Source of the DNA: Tricholoma matsutake
Lineage: Eukaryota; Basidiomycota; Agaricomycetes; Agaricales; Tricholomataceae
Direction of reading: 5' to 3'
Assembly (NCBI GenBank): GCA_026075535.2
Contig: AP026542.1
Location: 3,596,001-3,660,000, forward strand
DNA length: 64,000 nucleotides
The translations under genes and the position numbers were made by a program. The notes beneath the pieces are model-generated. The model was not told where the DNA came from. It was given only the letters and a program-made list of their open reading frames with translations, and did no database searches. Each line of letters begins with the position of its first letter. Positions within the stretch are counted from its first letter, which is position 1. This document shows positions 11,523 to 23,968 of the stretch, piece after piece.

Positions 11523-14500
11523 ATGGCCCCACGACGAGGTGCTCCGTCATCCAATGCATTGAGCCCCCAGGACCCCCTGATGCCCTCTGCGTCGTCTCCT
11601 GGCATCACTCGTTCAAACTCTCCTTCTGGTTTCACCCAGTTTCTTACAAAACCCTCGAAATGGTTCACCAGGAGCGCGTCTACGTCTAAACTGCCGAACA
11701 ACAATGTTATCGCTGAACCGAGGCCCAGCGGAAGCTCGACTAGAAAACACAAGATTTCTCGACCAACGGATCCTAGGCCGATATTGGATGGCTACGTAGC
11801 GAGTAATAGTCGGTGAGTCATTGAAATGTGTGGTTTTCTGGGTATCGTCGAGCTCGTGCATTTTGGGGAGGATTACGGCATGCTCCTTGCATTGGGATTA
11901 CAGTTACGCCATCACCCCGTCTAAGTCCTGGCGTGAAGCTGCATATTACAAGCTTGGCCTAGGTCTGCGTGCTCAAGTCACAGAATAGCCTTGGCGATTT
12001 CAGCCTTTCAGATTCGCTCGCAATGTCTATCTATCACTATACTCACGCCTCCTGTCAGATCGGTCATGAACTTGTCGGCACGGCCGCCAGGTTCGCTTGA
12101 TATTCCTCCACCCCATCCTACGAGCACACCTTCAAGCCCAGTAGTCCCTTCATACAACCAAAACGGCTTGGGCGACTTGCGGAATATATCTCGTAAAGGA
12201 TGGTCTAGATCCGCGGATGATCTCAGCAAGATCTCTCCACCAAGTTTTTCACCAATCAAGACGTCATTTCAAGATAAAGTGGCAGAGTATCGGAACCGAA
12301 GTGACAGCAACGCCAGTGCCATGACGTCGTCGAGTCCGACCTCTCCTCTTAACCCTGCTAGCGGGCGCCATCCGTTTCCGACCATCCGGAACGCTTCACC
12401 AGCATCGACCTCTTCATCGTCGCCTCCACGGAGTGCAACTTTACCTGCTGTGTCTATTTCAAGTCCTGTGGCTGACGAGGGCCCGCTGCCGAAGTCTGCA
12501 ACGCATGTTCATACACGCTCCCATTCATTCACGCCGAAGCTGTCTTCCAAGTTGTCAGCGCCTGTACTTTTTGGTAGCTTCAAGCAGGAGGTGCCCGGTG
12601 CATTAGAGCAGGATCTTGGAACTAAGGACCGTGAGGTGTCTCCGAATCGCCCTAATAGAAGCAGCACTTCTCCCTGGGGAATCACACCCATCAAAGCTAC
12701 GTCGGATACCAGCACTCCTTCGACACCACAAACGCACCGAGCTACGACCCTTCTGGCTCCTCCATCCATCACTGGGCCTAATCCAGAGGAGTTGGACGAT
12801 ACGGATTCAAAACGTTCTTCCCAAATTCTGTACCATAGTGGGTTCATCAACCGCCTTGTGGATGTCCCAAACCACTTCCACCATACGAACCTTGCGCTGG
12901 CTAAGGGTTGGAAGCCTTTTAAGCTTGAACTTAAAGGATCGAAAATGTATTTCTACAAACCTCCTGGAGATAGGACCGCTGCGGTGAAAGATCTGTTTCC
13001 GACTGAATTTGTTCCGGCGTCTTTGGAGGACGAAGATGAAGCAGGAGACGCAGATGCGCAGCCCGGAGACGATGAGTCTGATCGAGCAGGGAAGGGGCGC
13101 GAGGATCTAGGGACGTCTGGGAGGAAGAAGAGAGCTTTTTGGGGAAGAAGAACTCACCCTGATATTGTCCAAGGTGGTGGGAAGATTGAAAAAGGTACTT
13201 TCGAGGCGCTTGTTCACGAAGCAGTGTTTGCGACGACATTCTTGCCCACTCGGGATCATGATCAAGAAGATTCTGAAACTGCGGCTGATCAACGTCGTGA
13301 ACAATGGAAGGACTTCGCGTCGTCAGTTATCCTCTGCCTTCCCTCCATCGTTGGGCAGGCGAAGTTCGAAGTGGAGTTCCTTCGTTGTTGCGAGTATCTT
13401 GTTAGTGGTGCAGATGACGATCTCAAGGTTGAGGAACGTTCACGGGTTGGGTGGCTTGCAAGCGAATATCGAAGATATCACGGCATGCCAGTTGACCAAG
13501 CTGCGTGGGACGAATGGAGACAACAGACCATCCCGGATATATCTGTGGCCCAGTCGAGTCCTGCCTCCGTGATTCCCATGTCGTCATCCATGCAGGCAAT
13601 GCATCCTTCCCCGATTTTGATGGTTTCACCGAATATCAATACGTTCTCTCCAAGACCCAACGACGACGCTAAGATGGCCTCACTTCTGGGCGCACTGAGT
13701 GTTCAGGACGTTCCTCCATCGCCGTCCAAAAAAGCTTCCCTTGAGCTCCGGAATTTTGAACACCAGCAGTCCCTGCGATCTGGAGCCCGCATGCCTTGGG
13801 CCGCTCTCGAGCAGGAAGGGTTATCTCGGGACGTCTTACTGCTTCTCGATCCAAGCTTGATAGCGCATAGTCTGATCCTCTTCCACCGTTCAGTGCTGGA
13901 GAAAACCCCGGAAAATCTGACCGCAAGTTTCGTCATGGGCTCAGAATCTAGTGCTCAAGACACGTGGTCCTTCGGACTGCTTTTTGGGAGCGCCGATCAG
14001 CCACATTGGTTGACCAAGTTGCTTCTTATCCAGATCTTGGGTGCCGATACGTCCACCGGTACCTTTCAGCCGCCACCGCCGCTTGCTTCCCCCGGACGGA
14101 AGTCAGAAGATCGCAATGCAAGTACACCACAGCAGACGTCCCGGACGCACTCTAGGTCGGAAGTGATTTCGGTATGGACGCGTGTAGGTGAGCTCTGCCG
14201 ACTTGCAGGCGACGAGTGCTCGTGGCGTGCTATCTTTGCTGCTTTGTGTTCGAGGCCTGTTGCGCGGCTTGACAAGGCGTGGAAGCGTGTTGATCCTCTT
14301 GCGTTAGCTGCCATTGAGTCATGGGTTTATCCTGGAAGCGATGGTGAAACAGTGGGTGTGAAGGAACCGAAAGTAACACCGTGGGGTGGGGATATTCGCG
14401 AGCGACTGAAGGATGAGCTGGGGAAAGCTTCTGGGGAAGTTGGAGAGCTGTCTATGCATGTAGAATCATTTGAGACGGCGAGGGCTCTGTTTGAAGGTTT

Positions 14501-17500
14501 TAGGACGTCTTTTTCATTATGTCCGAGGAGAGTACCGGTTGTAGGGCAGGAGGGTGAAGATGTTCAGAGGATGGTCACGTATTGGCAGGATATGGCTGCG
14601 GAAAGCGGAGGGCCAGGTTCCTTGGCCACTAAGTTCCAACGGTAGGATTCTCTTTACCTGCTTTCTCAACATCATGAGATACTAACGACACTTTTGCTTT
14701 AGCATTGAACAATTCATGTCCCTATCGCTCGCAGCTGAACCTCGGCGGAAAGGCCTCTTTGAACCTTACTTTTGGTCGCGGTCACCCTCGACTCAGTTAC
14801 ACCCTACTTCGTTACTTCCTCTCCTTTTCCCTGAGCCACTGCCAGCCGTGTCCCTCATTGACCGAAACCAAATCCTGCGTGGGCGTGTCGAGAGCGATGT
14901 GTCTGATGTGCATAACCTACGTGGGCTGGACGCCCTACAGCCCGAAAAACGGCGTCCAACTGAGCGCCCAAACCCCGACATCCAGTCTGGTCTAGCCTCT
15001 CTTAGTCAAGGAGGGACTGTCATCCCCGTTTACAGTGGTGACTTACTCCTTGTAGTCCAGTCCGGCGGGATTGACTCAAATCCCGACTCGCGCCCGTCAT
15101 CTTCTCGTGGGCCTTCGAGGCCTTCAAGTTCAGTTGTTGATCATGGAATGGAGAAGGGCATGAGTAGGAACCCTTCTATGCGTGTCAAGCCTGGGTCATC
15201 GCATGGCTTGGACCGTAAACCCAGTGTTGCTCGCCGCAACTCGTTGCCTTCCCTTTCCCAGCGGCAAAACTTTGTCATGTCGGAGCCGTCTTCTGAACCC
15301 CCTCTTCGTGTCGTTGTACAGGCTGGCACTCTCAACATGCTGGTCAATATTCTTGTTCATGGTCTACACAATGTTTCGGTGTCTGTGGCTGATGACAATG
15401 GAGAGATGAGCCTTCGTGAGCGCCCGACTCGAGAACTCTTTGTAGATCGGGCGGAGTTTGCCAGAGTCTGGTGGAACGTTTTCCGCAGCTTTGTCTCGCC
15501 TTTAGTTTTCTTTGAGGTATGTATGATCTTGTCTGATACCTAACAGGGTTTATGCTGATGAACGCAAACGTACAGTTGCTCCGAAAACTTTACATCACCT
15601 TGCAACCTATTGGGTCGTCCCCGTCCATCGCGGAGTATCTTTATGTAGCGAATGCACGCTCTGAAGTCCTGGAAACTATCAAAGAATGGTTGACTCTTGG
15701 TGGTGGTGCTCAGGATGTTCTGGATGATCCTCAGCTTTTCAGTGGTATTCGCTCCTTTTTGGACAATCATTCTGACCACGTAGTCTATGAAGCAAGCAAC
15801 TTCGAAGATGCCAATGTACATCAAGCATGGGCTAGTTTGGTAGAAATGAGGCATTCGCTTTGTTCCTCATTTGTCTCCCAAACGATGAGACCCCTGACAA
15901 CTCGGGGTCCTCCTATACAGCGAGGTTCTATGAACGGTTCCGGAGCACGGTCCCGCAATTTAAGCACACGAGAGCCTCCTGATGTTGATCGCATCGAACC
16001 TGAAGATTTCGTAGACAATTTGGACAGCATGGCTTGTGCGGCATTCAGTAATGTTACCGAGGAGGTGCGTCGCTGCCGATAAACTTTTTGATTCCCCTAA
16101 CCAAGCTTCATTTACAGGATCTATACATCACAGCTGATCTTCTCGAGGTTCAGTCGGCAGATCGAACAGGGTGGTTCTTGCCTCGTGATACCACTGTTGA
16201 CGATGGAGTCGAAGTTCAGACAATGTACTCGCATGTCCAGGAGGTCGACCACTCGTCTTTGATATCCGAGCTCAACCAGGATTCACTCTATCGAGTACTG
16301 CCACCCGGAGTGCGTAGCTGCGTTAGGGCATACTCAATCCTCCGCAAATGGATCATATCGAAGATCGTCGCCCGCCGATTGGGTCTTCGCGCTAGACAAG
16401 CTCGCCTGGAGCTTCTGCTTCGGGTTCTTGAGGTGTCTCGATTACGGAACATGAATTCAACACCTACGTCTCGCCTAGTTGACAAGCCCTGTGTCCGTTC
16501 GTTTGTGGAGGCCGTCACAACATCTGCGATTCTTAGCGTCGAAAGTCGGATGCATCATCGAGCCTGGCAAAATGTAGCTGTCACTCGCAGAACTAATTCC
16601 GACTCCCTCGCGTCCATTCTTTCAAAACCCTACATGCAGTCTGCTTCTTCACATGTGCCCTTGACACCTGACATGGGCTGGATGATGGAGCGTATCTTGG
16701 AAGTCATTGCTTCTCCTGATGTTATCGAGTCTTCAACCCCGGAAAGCCAAAGTCTGGTGAACTTCAATAAACGCAGGTAAGGAAACTCGTCTTTTTGGGA
16801 GTTACTTGAGGCATTAACATCGTGTATGTATGTCTAGGCAATTGCACGACCTTATCGAGAAGGGACCGGCGCTTCCTGCAACACGGAGGCGTTTCCAGCC
16901 TGATGACCTGAACAGACGAGCATTTGAACGTCTGAATAATATAGAAAAAGATGTGAATCTTCTTCAGTTTGACCATCGTGGAATCAGGGATGAAGCCATC
17001 CGGGAAGGTTTACAGCATCCGGGTGGGACGCCGTCGTCTTCTAAGAAGGCGACTCGTCCGTTCCAACGACTAGTCATTGCGCAACAGGACAAGAATCGGC
17101 GGGACAAGTATCTTCGCGCTCGACTTCAGAAGGAAAAGCTTCAACAGCAATTGAAGCATGATAGACGGGACGAACAACTTAACAGGGCAATGCGGCCGAG
17201 GAAACAAGGGCCAGCAGCGCTGAAGCAGCACAGGAACAAGAAGAGCATGTCAGCCTTCTTGCACTTCATGAGACCGATTTCGAGTGCGTTTGGGTCTGAC
17301 ACGGCGTTGTCCTCTACTGGCATCAAAAAGACTGCTGCTGAACTAGACTTCACACCTGTTGGGAAGCCTTCGTTGGTCCTGAGTCTCTTGGATGCGCACG
17401 TCGCACAATTCATCAACAACGAGCGCTCTTTTACGTTCCAACTAGACACAGAAGATGGGGGACACTATCTCCTCCAGGCTATGAATAGACGAGATATGAT

Positions 17501-18678
17501 GAAGTGGATGGAGACTATCAATCGGGTCACAAAAATGGCTGCCAAGCGTCGTCTGACATACCTCGGGAACTCCCCGAAGGCTCGAGTGTCTGATCACATA
17601 CATGACCCCATTGTCGCCTCACGGGATCCCATGGCAGGTTGGTATCTGTTGATCGTCCTTGTCGAAATGCATCGCTGATTATTTGATCATTTTGTTTTTC
17701 AGTCTTCGGGGTGGAGCTTGAGTTCCTGCTGCAGAGAGAGGTTGGTGGGCAGGCAATTCGACCTTCCGCCATCCCTTCGATTATCGAGCTGTGTCTGGCA
17801 GAAGTAGAAGCTCGCGGATTGAGTGAACAAGGCATCTGTATGTGTTGTACTCTCTCTTCCTTGGTCATAGCAACCAAGCGTCCGTAATAGATCGCATCGC
17901 GGGTGCTGCTTCGGAAATCAATGCCCTCAAGGATGCTTTCAACCGAGGTAGGAGGAATGTTACATATTGTTCTGACGATATTGACATATTGCAGGCGAGA
18001 ATCCTATCAGCAGCTCGACAGATATATATGCCGTTTGTGATCTTGTCAAGACATGGTTCCGAGTTCTGCCGGAGCCTGTTTTCCCGTCGTCTTCCTACCA
18101 TGACGTGATCAAGGCAATGCGTAAGTCGTCCAAGAATGAACGCCGTCGTTCGCTGAAACAAATGTTACTCCAGAACTTGAAGACCTTGATACTCGTCTCT
18201 CCATCCTTCGAAATGTTGTGCAAGGCCTCCCTCAGGCTAACTTTGACCTGCTCAAGCGGGTTTCTGAGCATTTAGACAAGTACGTCTGACCACTGGTGTC
18301 CTATCACGCGTATTAATACAACTCTTCAGAGTTACCGACTTTGAGGAACACAATCATATGACCGCCGAAGCACTAGCAATTGTGTTCAGTCCAAATCTTT
18401 TGCGAGCACCAAAGAACGATTTCGTTATGATTTTAGCCAACATGGGGCACACCCACAAGCTCGTGAAGGCACTTATTACCCATGTAAGTCACCAAATCGC
18501 ATATTGTGTCTGTTCAATCTCATTGCTGCTGCAGTTCCATGTCATATTTGACGATGCTGATCCAGAAGCAGAGGTCCATTCTGAGGACGATCTTGACTCG
18601 CCGATACTCGAAGAAGTCGAAGAGGAAGAGGAAGACAGCCTGGGAGTACCACAAGGTCCCATCAGAATCTTACAATAG
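11523..18678 (+). CDS. BEM2: Bem2-like Rho GTPase-activating protein, 12 exons, 2118 aa
   Basis: Exons: 11523-11812, 12059-14641, 14703-15516, 15576-16064, 16118-16776, 16838-17637, 17703-17837, 17891-17947, 17995-18120, 18174-18279, 18330-18483 and 18535-18678; total 6357 nt. The protein has a Ser/Pro-rich N-terminus, a PH-like segment (about residues 360-415), a RasGEF N-terminal and RasGEF-like region (about 475-850), a second PH domain (about 1770-1850) and a C-terminal RhoGAP domain (about 1880-2070). The arginine finger lies in GIYRIAGA, formed across the 17837/17891 splice. Length and domain order match budding-yeast Bem2 (about 2170 aa), which switches off Rho1-type GTPases at the cell cortex during polarised growth and septation. 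The protein ends in an acidic tail. The first intron (246 bp) is long for this genome and may hide a small exon. Confidence 0.85.
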
Positions 18679-19066
18679 CCAGTACTATACCCCCTGTTAA
18701 TACCCCACACACCCCATCACGGACATTTCATTCCTTTTCTGTGTTCGATGAACATCTGCACTCCTTGTACCACCACCCTACACTTCGCTCTACTTGGCCA
18801 TTTCGCTTGTGGGTCCGGACGTCTGGACCTTTTTAGAGCCGTCACGTACAATAAAGTACATTATTTCTGGTGCTCATCAGATACTTCCCTCGCGATAAGT
18901 ATTATTATTTCTCTTATGCACATAGCCACGCATTTATATCGTAGGTAGTTAAACTTTATGACAATCACCATGCCATTCTCTTCTTGTACTTGGATTTCAA
19001 GTTTGTATGAATGTGGCTGTGCAAGAAATCGCGTCTTCGCCTGAAACCATCTTGTGGATCTTTATA
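18679..19066. other. Gap between the Bem2-like and CCT theta genes
   Basis: 388 bp between two co-oriented genes. It must hold the 3' end of the first and the promoter of the second. An AATAAA-like word (CAATAAAGTA) lies near 18850; nothing else is recognisable. Confidence 0.5.
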
Positions 19067-21122
19067 ATGTCGCTCAAGGTGCCCAAGTCAAATAGTCTCC
19101 AGATTTTCAAGGATGGATACAAAGTAAGAATCTCTAATCATTCAGAAATCGATATTGATTGTTCTTGAAGCATCTGCAAGGACTCGACGAGGCAGTACTA
19201 CGGAATATCCAAGCGGTAGCAGAGCTATCTGACCTTGTACGGACAAGTTTCGGCCCAAATGGCGCGTTTTTCTACTTTTCCATCTTCAAAATTCATCTTG
19301 ACAAGCGTACCAGGTCGCAACAAATTGCTGATCAACCATCTGGGCCGTCTTTTTGTGACTTCGGATGCAGCAACGATAATTCGGGAGGTCGAGGTGGTGC
19401 ATCCTGCTGCGAAGCTGTTGGTGATGGCCTCTCAGGCTCAGGAATCAGAGGTGGGTAGACATCTCATGGTGTTATTCCAGGGAGAACGACGTTGATCTTT
19501 CTCAGATGGGCGATTCAACGAATATGGTCCTTATACTGGCAGGCGAACTCCTTAAAAAAGCCGAACACCTCCTCATTATGGGTCTTCATCCAAGTGAAAT
19601 TATACGAGGCTATGAACTTGCCTGCATCAGGGCCCTATCCGAGCTCGAAAGTGCGTCATTATAAATTGTGATGGATTCTTCTGATCTGACGATCTCTGTA
19701 GAACTATCGACTTTCAGCCTGCCGTCTCCTTTAACTCAATCTACCCTGTCATCTGCCCTAAAACCAGCAATTGCATCCAAACAATACGGATTTGAAGATA
19801 TACTTGCGTCTCTCGTCGCAGAGGCTGCTTTGGCGATCATGCCTGCCAACCCCAAAAACTTCAACGTCGACAACGTACGGGTTGTGAAGATCATGGGTGG
19901 AAGTCTGTCCGGAAGCAAGGTGGTGCAGGGAATGGTTTTTGGTCGCGAACCGGAAGGTGAAACACTCATCGAAGCTGGTTTGCCAATTTAACGATTACGC
20001 TGTAGGACACATCCATAAGGTGACGAGGGCAAAGGTAGCCGTGTTCACATCTGCCTTAGATGTCGCACAGACAGAAACAAAAGGCACTGTGCTCATCAAG
20101 AACGCGGATGAGATGCTCAACTTCACATCTGGTGAAGAGAAATATCTAGAAAAAGTGCGTCTCAACCACCTATTGCGTATAATCGTATCTCAAGCGTTCC
20201 ACCTGCTCTACGTTCAGATCATAAAAGAAATCGCCGATTCAGGTGTCAAAGTGATCGTTGCCGGGTCCTCAGTGGGCGAACTTGCCATGCATTACATCAA
20301 CCGATTCAATATTGCCGTCCTGCGTGTGCTCTCCAAATTTGAATTGCGACGTCTATGCCGTGTTGTTAATGCAACCCCTCTCGCAAGGATGGGCGCGCCC
20401 ACACCGGACGAGGCCGGGTTCGTCGACGTGTTCGAGACGGTTGAGATCGGTGGGGATCGTGTGACGGTGCTGCGACAGCTTGTGGATGGGGATGAGGGGT
20501 TCAACCCCCAAGCGCATGGAGGGAAGACGAGGACGGCGACGATTGTGCTGCGGGGCGCGACGTCGAACCGCTTGGACGATCTAGAGCGCGCGGTGGACGA
20601 CGGGGTGAATGTCATTAAGAGCTTGATGAAGGATCCGAGGTTGGTGCCGGGCGCGGGCGCGTCGGAGCTGGAGTTAGCACGGAGGGTGGAGACGTATGGG
20701 AGCGGACTGAAGGGCCTGGCACAGCATGCGGTGAAGAGATATGCGCAATCGCTGGAGGTGGTGCCAAGAACGTTAGCAGAGAATGCAATGGGCGGGGCGG
20801 AGGGTAATGAAGTGCTTAGTCGGTTGTGGGCTAAGCATGAGCAGAAGGGCGGGGAGGGGTGGGGTGTTGATGTCGAGGTATTGTCCCCTCTCTTATCCAC
20901 TCAGTTTATTGATTCTGATCACCATTGTAGGCTGAAACAGATGGGACGTTGCAGGCTAATGAACGCAAAATTTACGACTCGCTCGCTGCAAAAAGCTGGG
21001 CGCTCAAACTGGCGACGGAGGCAGCAGTTTCGGTGCTTAGTGTTGATAGCATTATCATGAGCAAACCGGCAGGTGGGCCGAAAGTACCACAACAGTCGGG
21101 CAACTGGGACGACGATGACTGA
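19067..21122 (+). CDS. CCT8: T-complex protein 1 subunit theta (CCT8), 8 exons, 561 aa
   Basis: Exons: 19067-19123, 19171-19261, 19314-19450, 19506-19650, 19702-19956, 20006-20154, 20218-20877 and 20931-21122; total 1686 nt. This is one of the eight subunits of the cytosolic chaperonin that folds actin and tubulin. Family landmarks in order are TSFGPNGRNK, TSDAATI, HPAAKLLVMASQAQE, TETKGTVLIKNADEM, LRRLCRVVNAT, ERAVDDGVN, RLVPGAGASE, SGLKGLAQHAVK, the IMSKPAGGPKVP tail and an acidic C-terminus. Length agrees with yeast Cct8 (568 aa). The second intron (19262-19313) has a GC donor, which is the only way to keep the invariant GPNGRNK. The ATP-site motif reads GDSTN where GDGTN is usual. Adding intron sequence at 20155-20217 would keep the frame open for a while, but homology supports splicing there. 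Confidence 0.92.
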
Positions 21123-22100
21123 TTAACTGCACTGATTGTGGCTTGAATAGATGATACAATATGTTTAATAGTATTGCAATTCTAACCTTGAACTTGCAAA
21201 TCGAAGGTATGAATCGTTGGTAGGTAGGTGCAGCTAACCTACTTTCGAATTCGTTTGATGATGTTCGGCGTTGGTTGCAGCAGCCAACTTTCAGAGTCTA
21301 TTCAATTTACTTAGTTTGACCTCGTTCACGACCTTGACTACGATGATACGATCTACTAGCTGTCGTTATGGTCCTCACAAACATACGCCTCTTTGCACGA
21401 CGGCCACTCCACTTGTATGTGTATTATCTATCCTCACGGACTCGGAGGCGGAGATTAGCAAGTCATCATCCAACCGTGACCGAATCAGACCGATTGGTAT
21501 ATTTAAACGGACGAGACGTTGTCGTTGGAGTGTCTGTTGCTATAGTGATTAGCTTCACGCAGCCTTCAAGGCTCTGATCTTAATCTGTGGTTCGATATTC
21601 GTCAATCCATTCCCCTTGTGACTTAGCCTTTTCGACAGCTCATATGTAGGAAGTGCGCATGGCATCTGCAGCTGAGGCTACTTTCAACGTAGGATGTAAC
21701 AAGACAAAAGATCTGATTAGTCGTAACGAATTCCCAAGTTCAAGCGTCTGCCTGTCACTGGACAGCTTGTTATTCTGTTTCGTTATAACTACATACTTTC
21801 TAGTGGTGAGTTTTCTTGATTGTTCATTACTTCCTCAGGTGTTGATAGACCAATGATAGACCACAGTTCTAAGGACGGCACGGGCTTTATTCCCATTGAC
21901 CAATGCTGTCAATGTTTGCGGCTTTGGATCATGAATATCCCTCTGTTCCCACTTGCAATATCACTATACACGTTCTCCAACCAAATAAGTACGTTCAATA
22001 ATCAACAAAGTTGATACGCTAATCCACAAGAATATCAGCGAGGACTGCAGTCATGTTATAGGATTGTAGAACTTTTCTGGACACTTTACGTCTGTGAAAC
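21123..22100. other. Intergenic; no gene seen
   Basis: Only short unrelated frames are present. The CCT theta gene (plus) and the coiled-coil gene (minus) end towards each other here, so the stretch is convergent and needs no promoter. Confidence 0.5.
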
Positions 22101-23886
22101 CTAGTCTAGTGCCGAGCACAAGACTGTCTTTGGCTTTCTCAAAATCTGAATTCCTGACCCTTTCACCGACTTCTGCAACCCAATGTCCGTCGTGCCAGCG
22201 ACACGCTCTCCTGTTCCTGTCTTTACACTCTGCCCACCCTGCGAGAATCCATCTTCCATCATATCCGGATCAAAGTTTGCGTCTGGCGGAATCAAGAATG
22301 TCTGCATGTCTCCTGATATGATGCTTTCACCGATGGTTGCTTGTAGGCGGAGAGCTAGCGTTCCGATAATTGCCAGCTTCTCTTGAAATATTTTCAATAA
22401 CCCTTTCTCTTGCAACAGTCTTTGTGACCATCCAGCCACTGACAGGATGCTACCAATCTTGGTAGTGACGAGGTCCATCACATGTGGATAAGAATTGACA
22501 AGGTGCTTTACGTGGGAGCGGGTGATTGCACGCCACCTTCCCGACACGGCCTGTCCCTCTGCGACTCTTTAGCTGTCATCCTTTTCGTTTGAAGTATTCG
22601 ATTGGTTACTGACCTTTCTCCATAATACGAGAATGGATATCGGTAAGGAGGCTTCCCCGCTGCCAATACCCTGGCATCCAAGAATCGATAATGCTATTGC
22701 ATGAATAGACTAGACAGAATTGGAGCGCGATCTGTAACTCCATGGAATCGTCATCAGGTTTTGGTTGGACAGCCCTGCTTTCCAAGATGCGAACCATATG
22801 TTCACCTGAACTCTGCACAGCAATTTCGTGTGCCTCTTTCTCTGTTTCTGTCGCGGCGTCTAGATCTCTGTCTATATCAGCCAAACGATCAGCCATGAAT
22901 GCTGCTATCTGAAGAATTTCTGCATTCAGAGTGTCAACCATCCCTATGACATCAGCACCCGATAAGGAGTCTTCCGTTGTGAGGAACGCCTGGGCACCTT
23001 TCAAGGCCGACGTTTTCGCTTCTAGCAGCCGGAGCGTTTGCTGGTGCTGTGTTTCCGCTCCCTGTAGCTGGATCGACAAAGCTGCCAGCTGATTCGTCAA
23101 TTTTCTGTTGCGCTCCTCCAAAGCCTGATTGCGAAGTTGAGTAGCCTTCAGTTCAGCCGCAGTATGATCTATGCTCTTCATGGTCTCCTTCTTTTTCTCG
23201 AAACTGTGATTGTCATGGCTCCGAGACTCCACGTTATCTGGTTCTTTCCATCTCCTTTCTGTTTCATCAGCGTCCGGACTACGCTGGAGTATTGTTAGTT
23301 GATGTCGAGTTCCGTACTGCGACCTTTGCATCTGATGCTTAGGCGCTGTGGCTGTGATCTTGTCCTCATGTGTCGGTAAGACCTCATGTCGGTCTAACTT
23401 TTTGGGCTGTTCCCCTGCATCAGAACGTGCAGAAGCTCCTGCCCTGTCACTTACATCATACTTTATTGCTGACATGACGTCTGCGCTGTGTTCGAAAGAC
23501 TGTAGATGGCTAGCGTCAACCGTCGATTTTTGCGCGTCGATTTTGGCTACATCTTGCTGTATATGTGTCGAGTCTGATGGATGCGGGTTTCTGTGGTCAT
23601 CCTGTAGGGGTTTACTGACTGTCGCTAGCGGTGATGACAGCTGCTTCGAAACCAATCTGTTCTCCCTCTTTCCACGTTTGACAGCTGCTGTATATGCCTT
23701 TTTAGCCATCTTCGGCAGGTCCCAGACATTGGTGATGCGTCCTGAAGATCTGGAAATATCTCCCGAGGAATTACCCGAGGGCTTTGAGACGAAAGGATTT
23801 CGCATTGGATTGATGGTACAAAGGGACTCAAGGCATCGATGTAGAATCGATTGAATCCTCATGGCAGCGCAACGTGGGCAGCGCAT
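22101..23886 (-). CDS. Coiled-coil family protein, paralogue 1 (576 aa)
   Basis: Two exons, 23886-22614 and 22558-22101, sum to 1731 nt with a 55-bp intron whose splice sits just before the motif AVSGRWRAITR. The first ~220 residues are polar and low in structure. A coiled coil follows (about 225-305), then LKGAQAFLTTEDSLSGADV and an alpha-helical domain that continues through AVSGRWRAITR to the C-terminal LRKPKTVLCSALD. I do not recognise the family. Four more copies in this window share the same architecture and intron position, with stop codons near 43038, 49878, 52117 and 54581. The gene faces Hsp70-like gene 1 across only 82 bp, which suggests co-expression. The start is the first in-frame ATG; another ATG lies eight codons downstream (23862). 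Confidence 0.75.
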
Positions 23887-23968
23887 GTCCCAGTCGACGA
23901 GCGTCTGTACAAAAGGCGAATCGAGAGGGCCAGCTGCGGAGCAGTCTTTCTCTCAAACCATCCACATC
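23887..23968. promoter_or_regulatory. Shared divergent promoter, pair 1
   Basis: 82 bp separate the ATG of coiled-coil paralogue 1 (minus) from the ATG of the Hsp70-like gene (plus). Both transcripts must start in or near this gap, or inside the opposite 5' region. No heat-shock element or TATA box is obvious. Confidence 0.45.

Noticed and set aside
20292..20900. 202-codon minus frame opposite CCT theta exon 7
   Set aside because: A GC-rich shadow of a clearly homologous exon.
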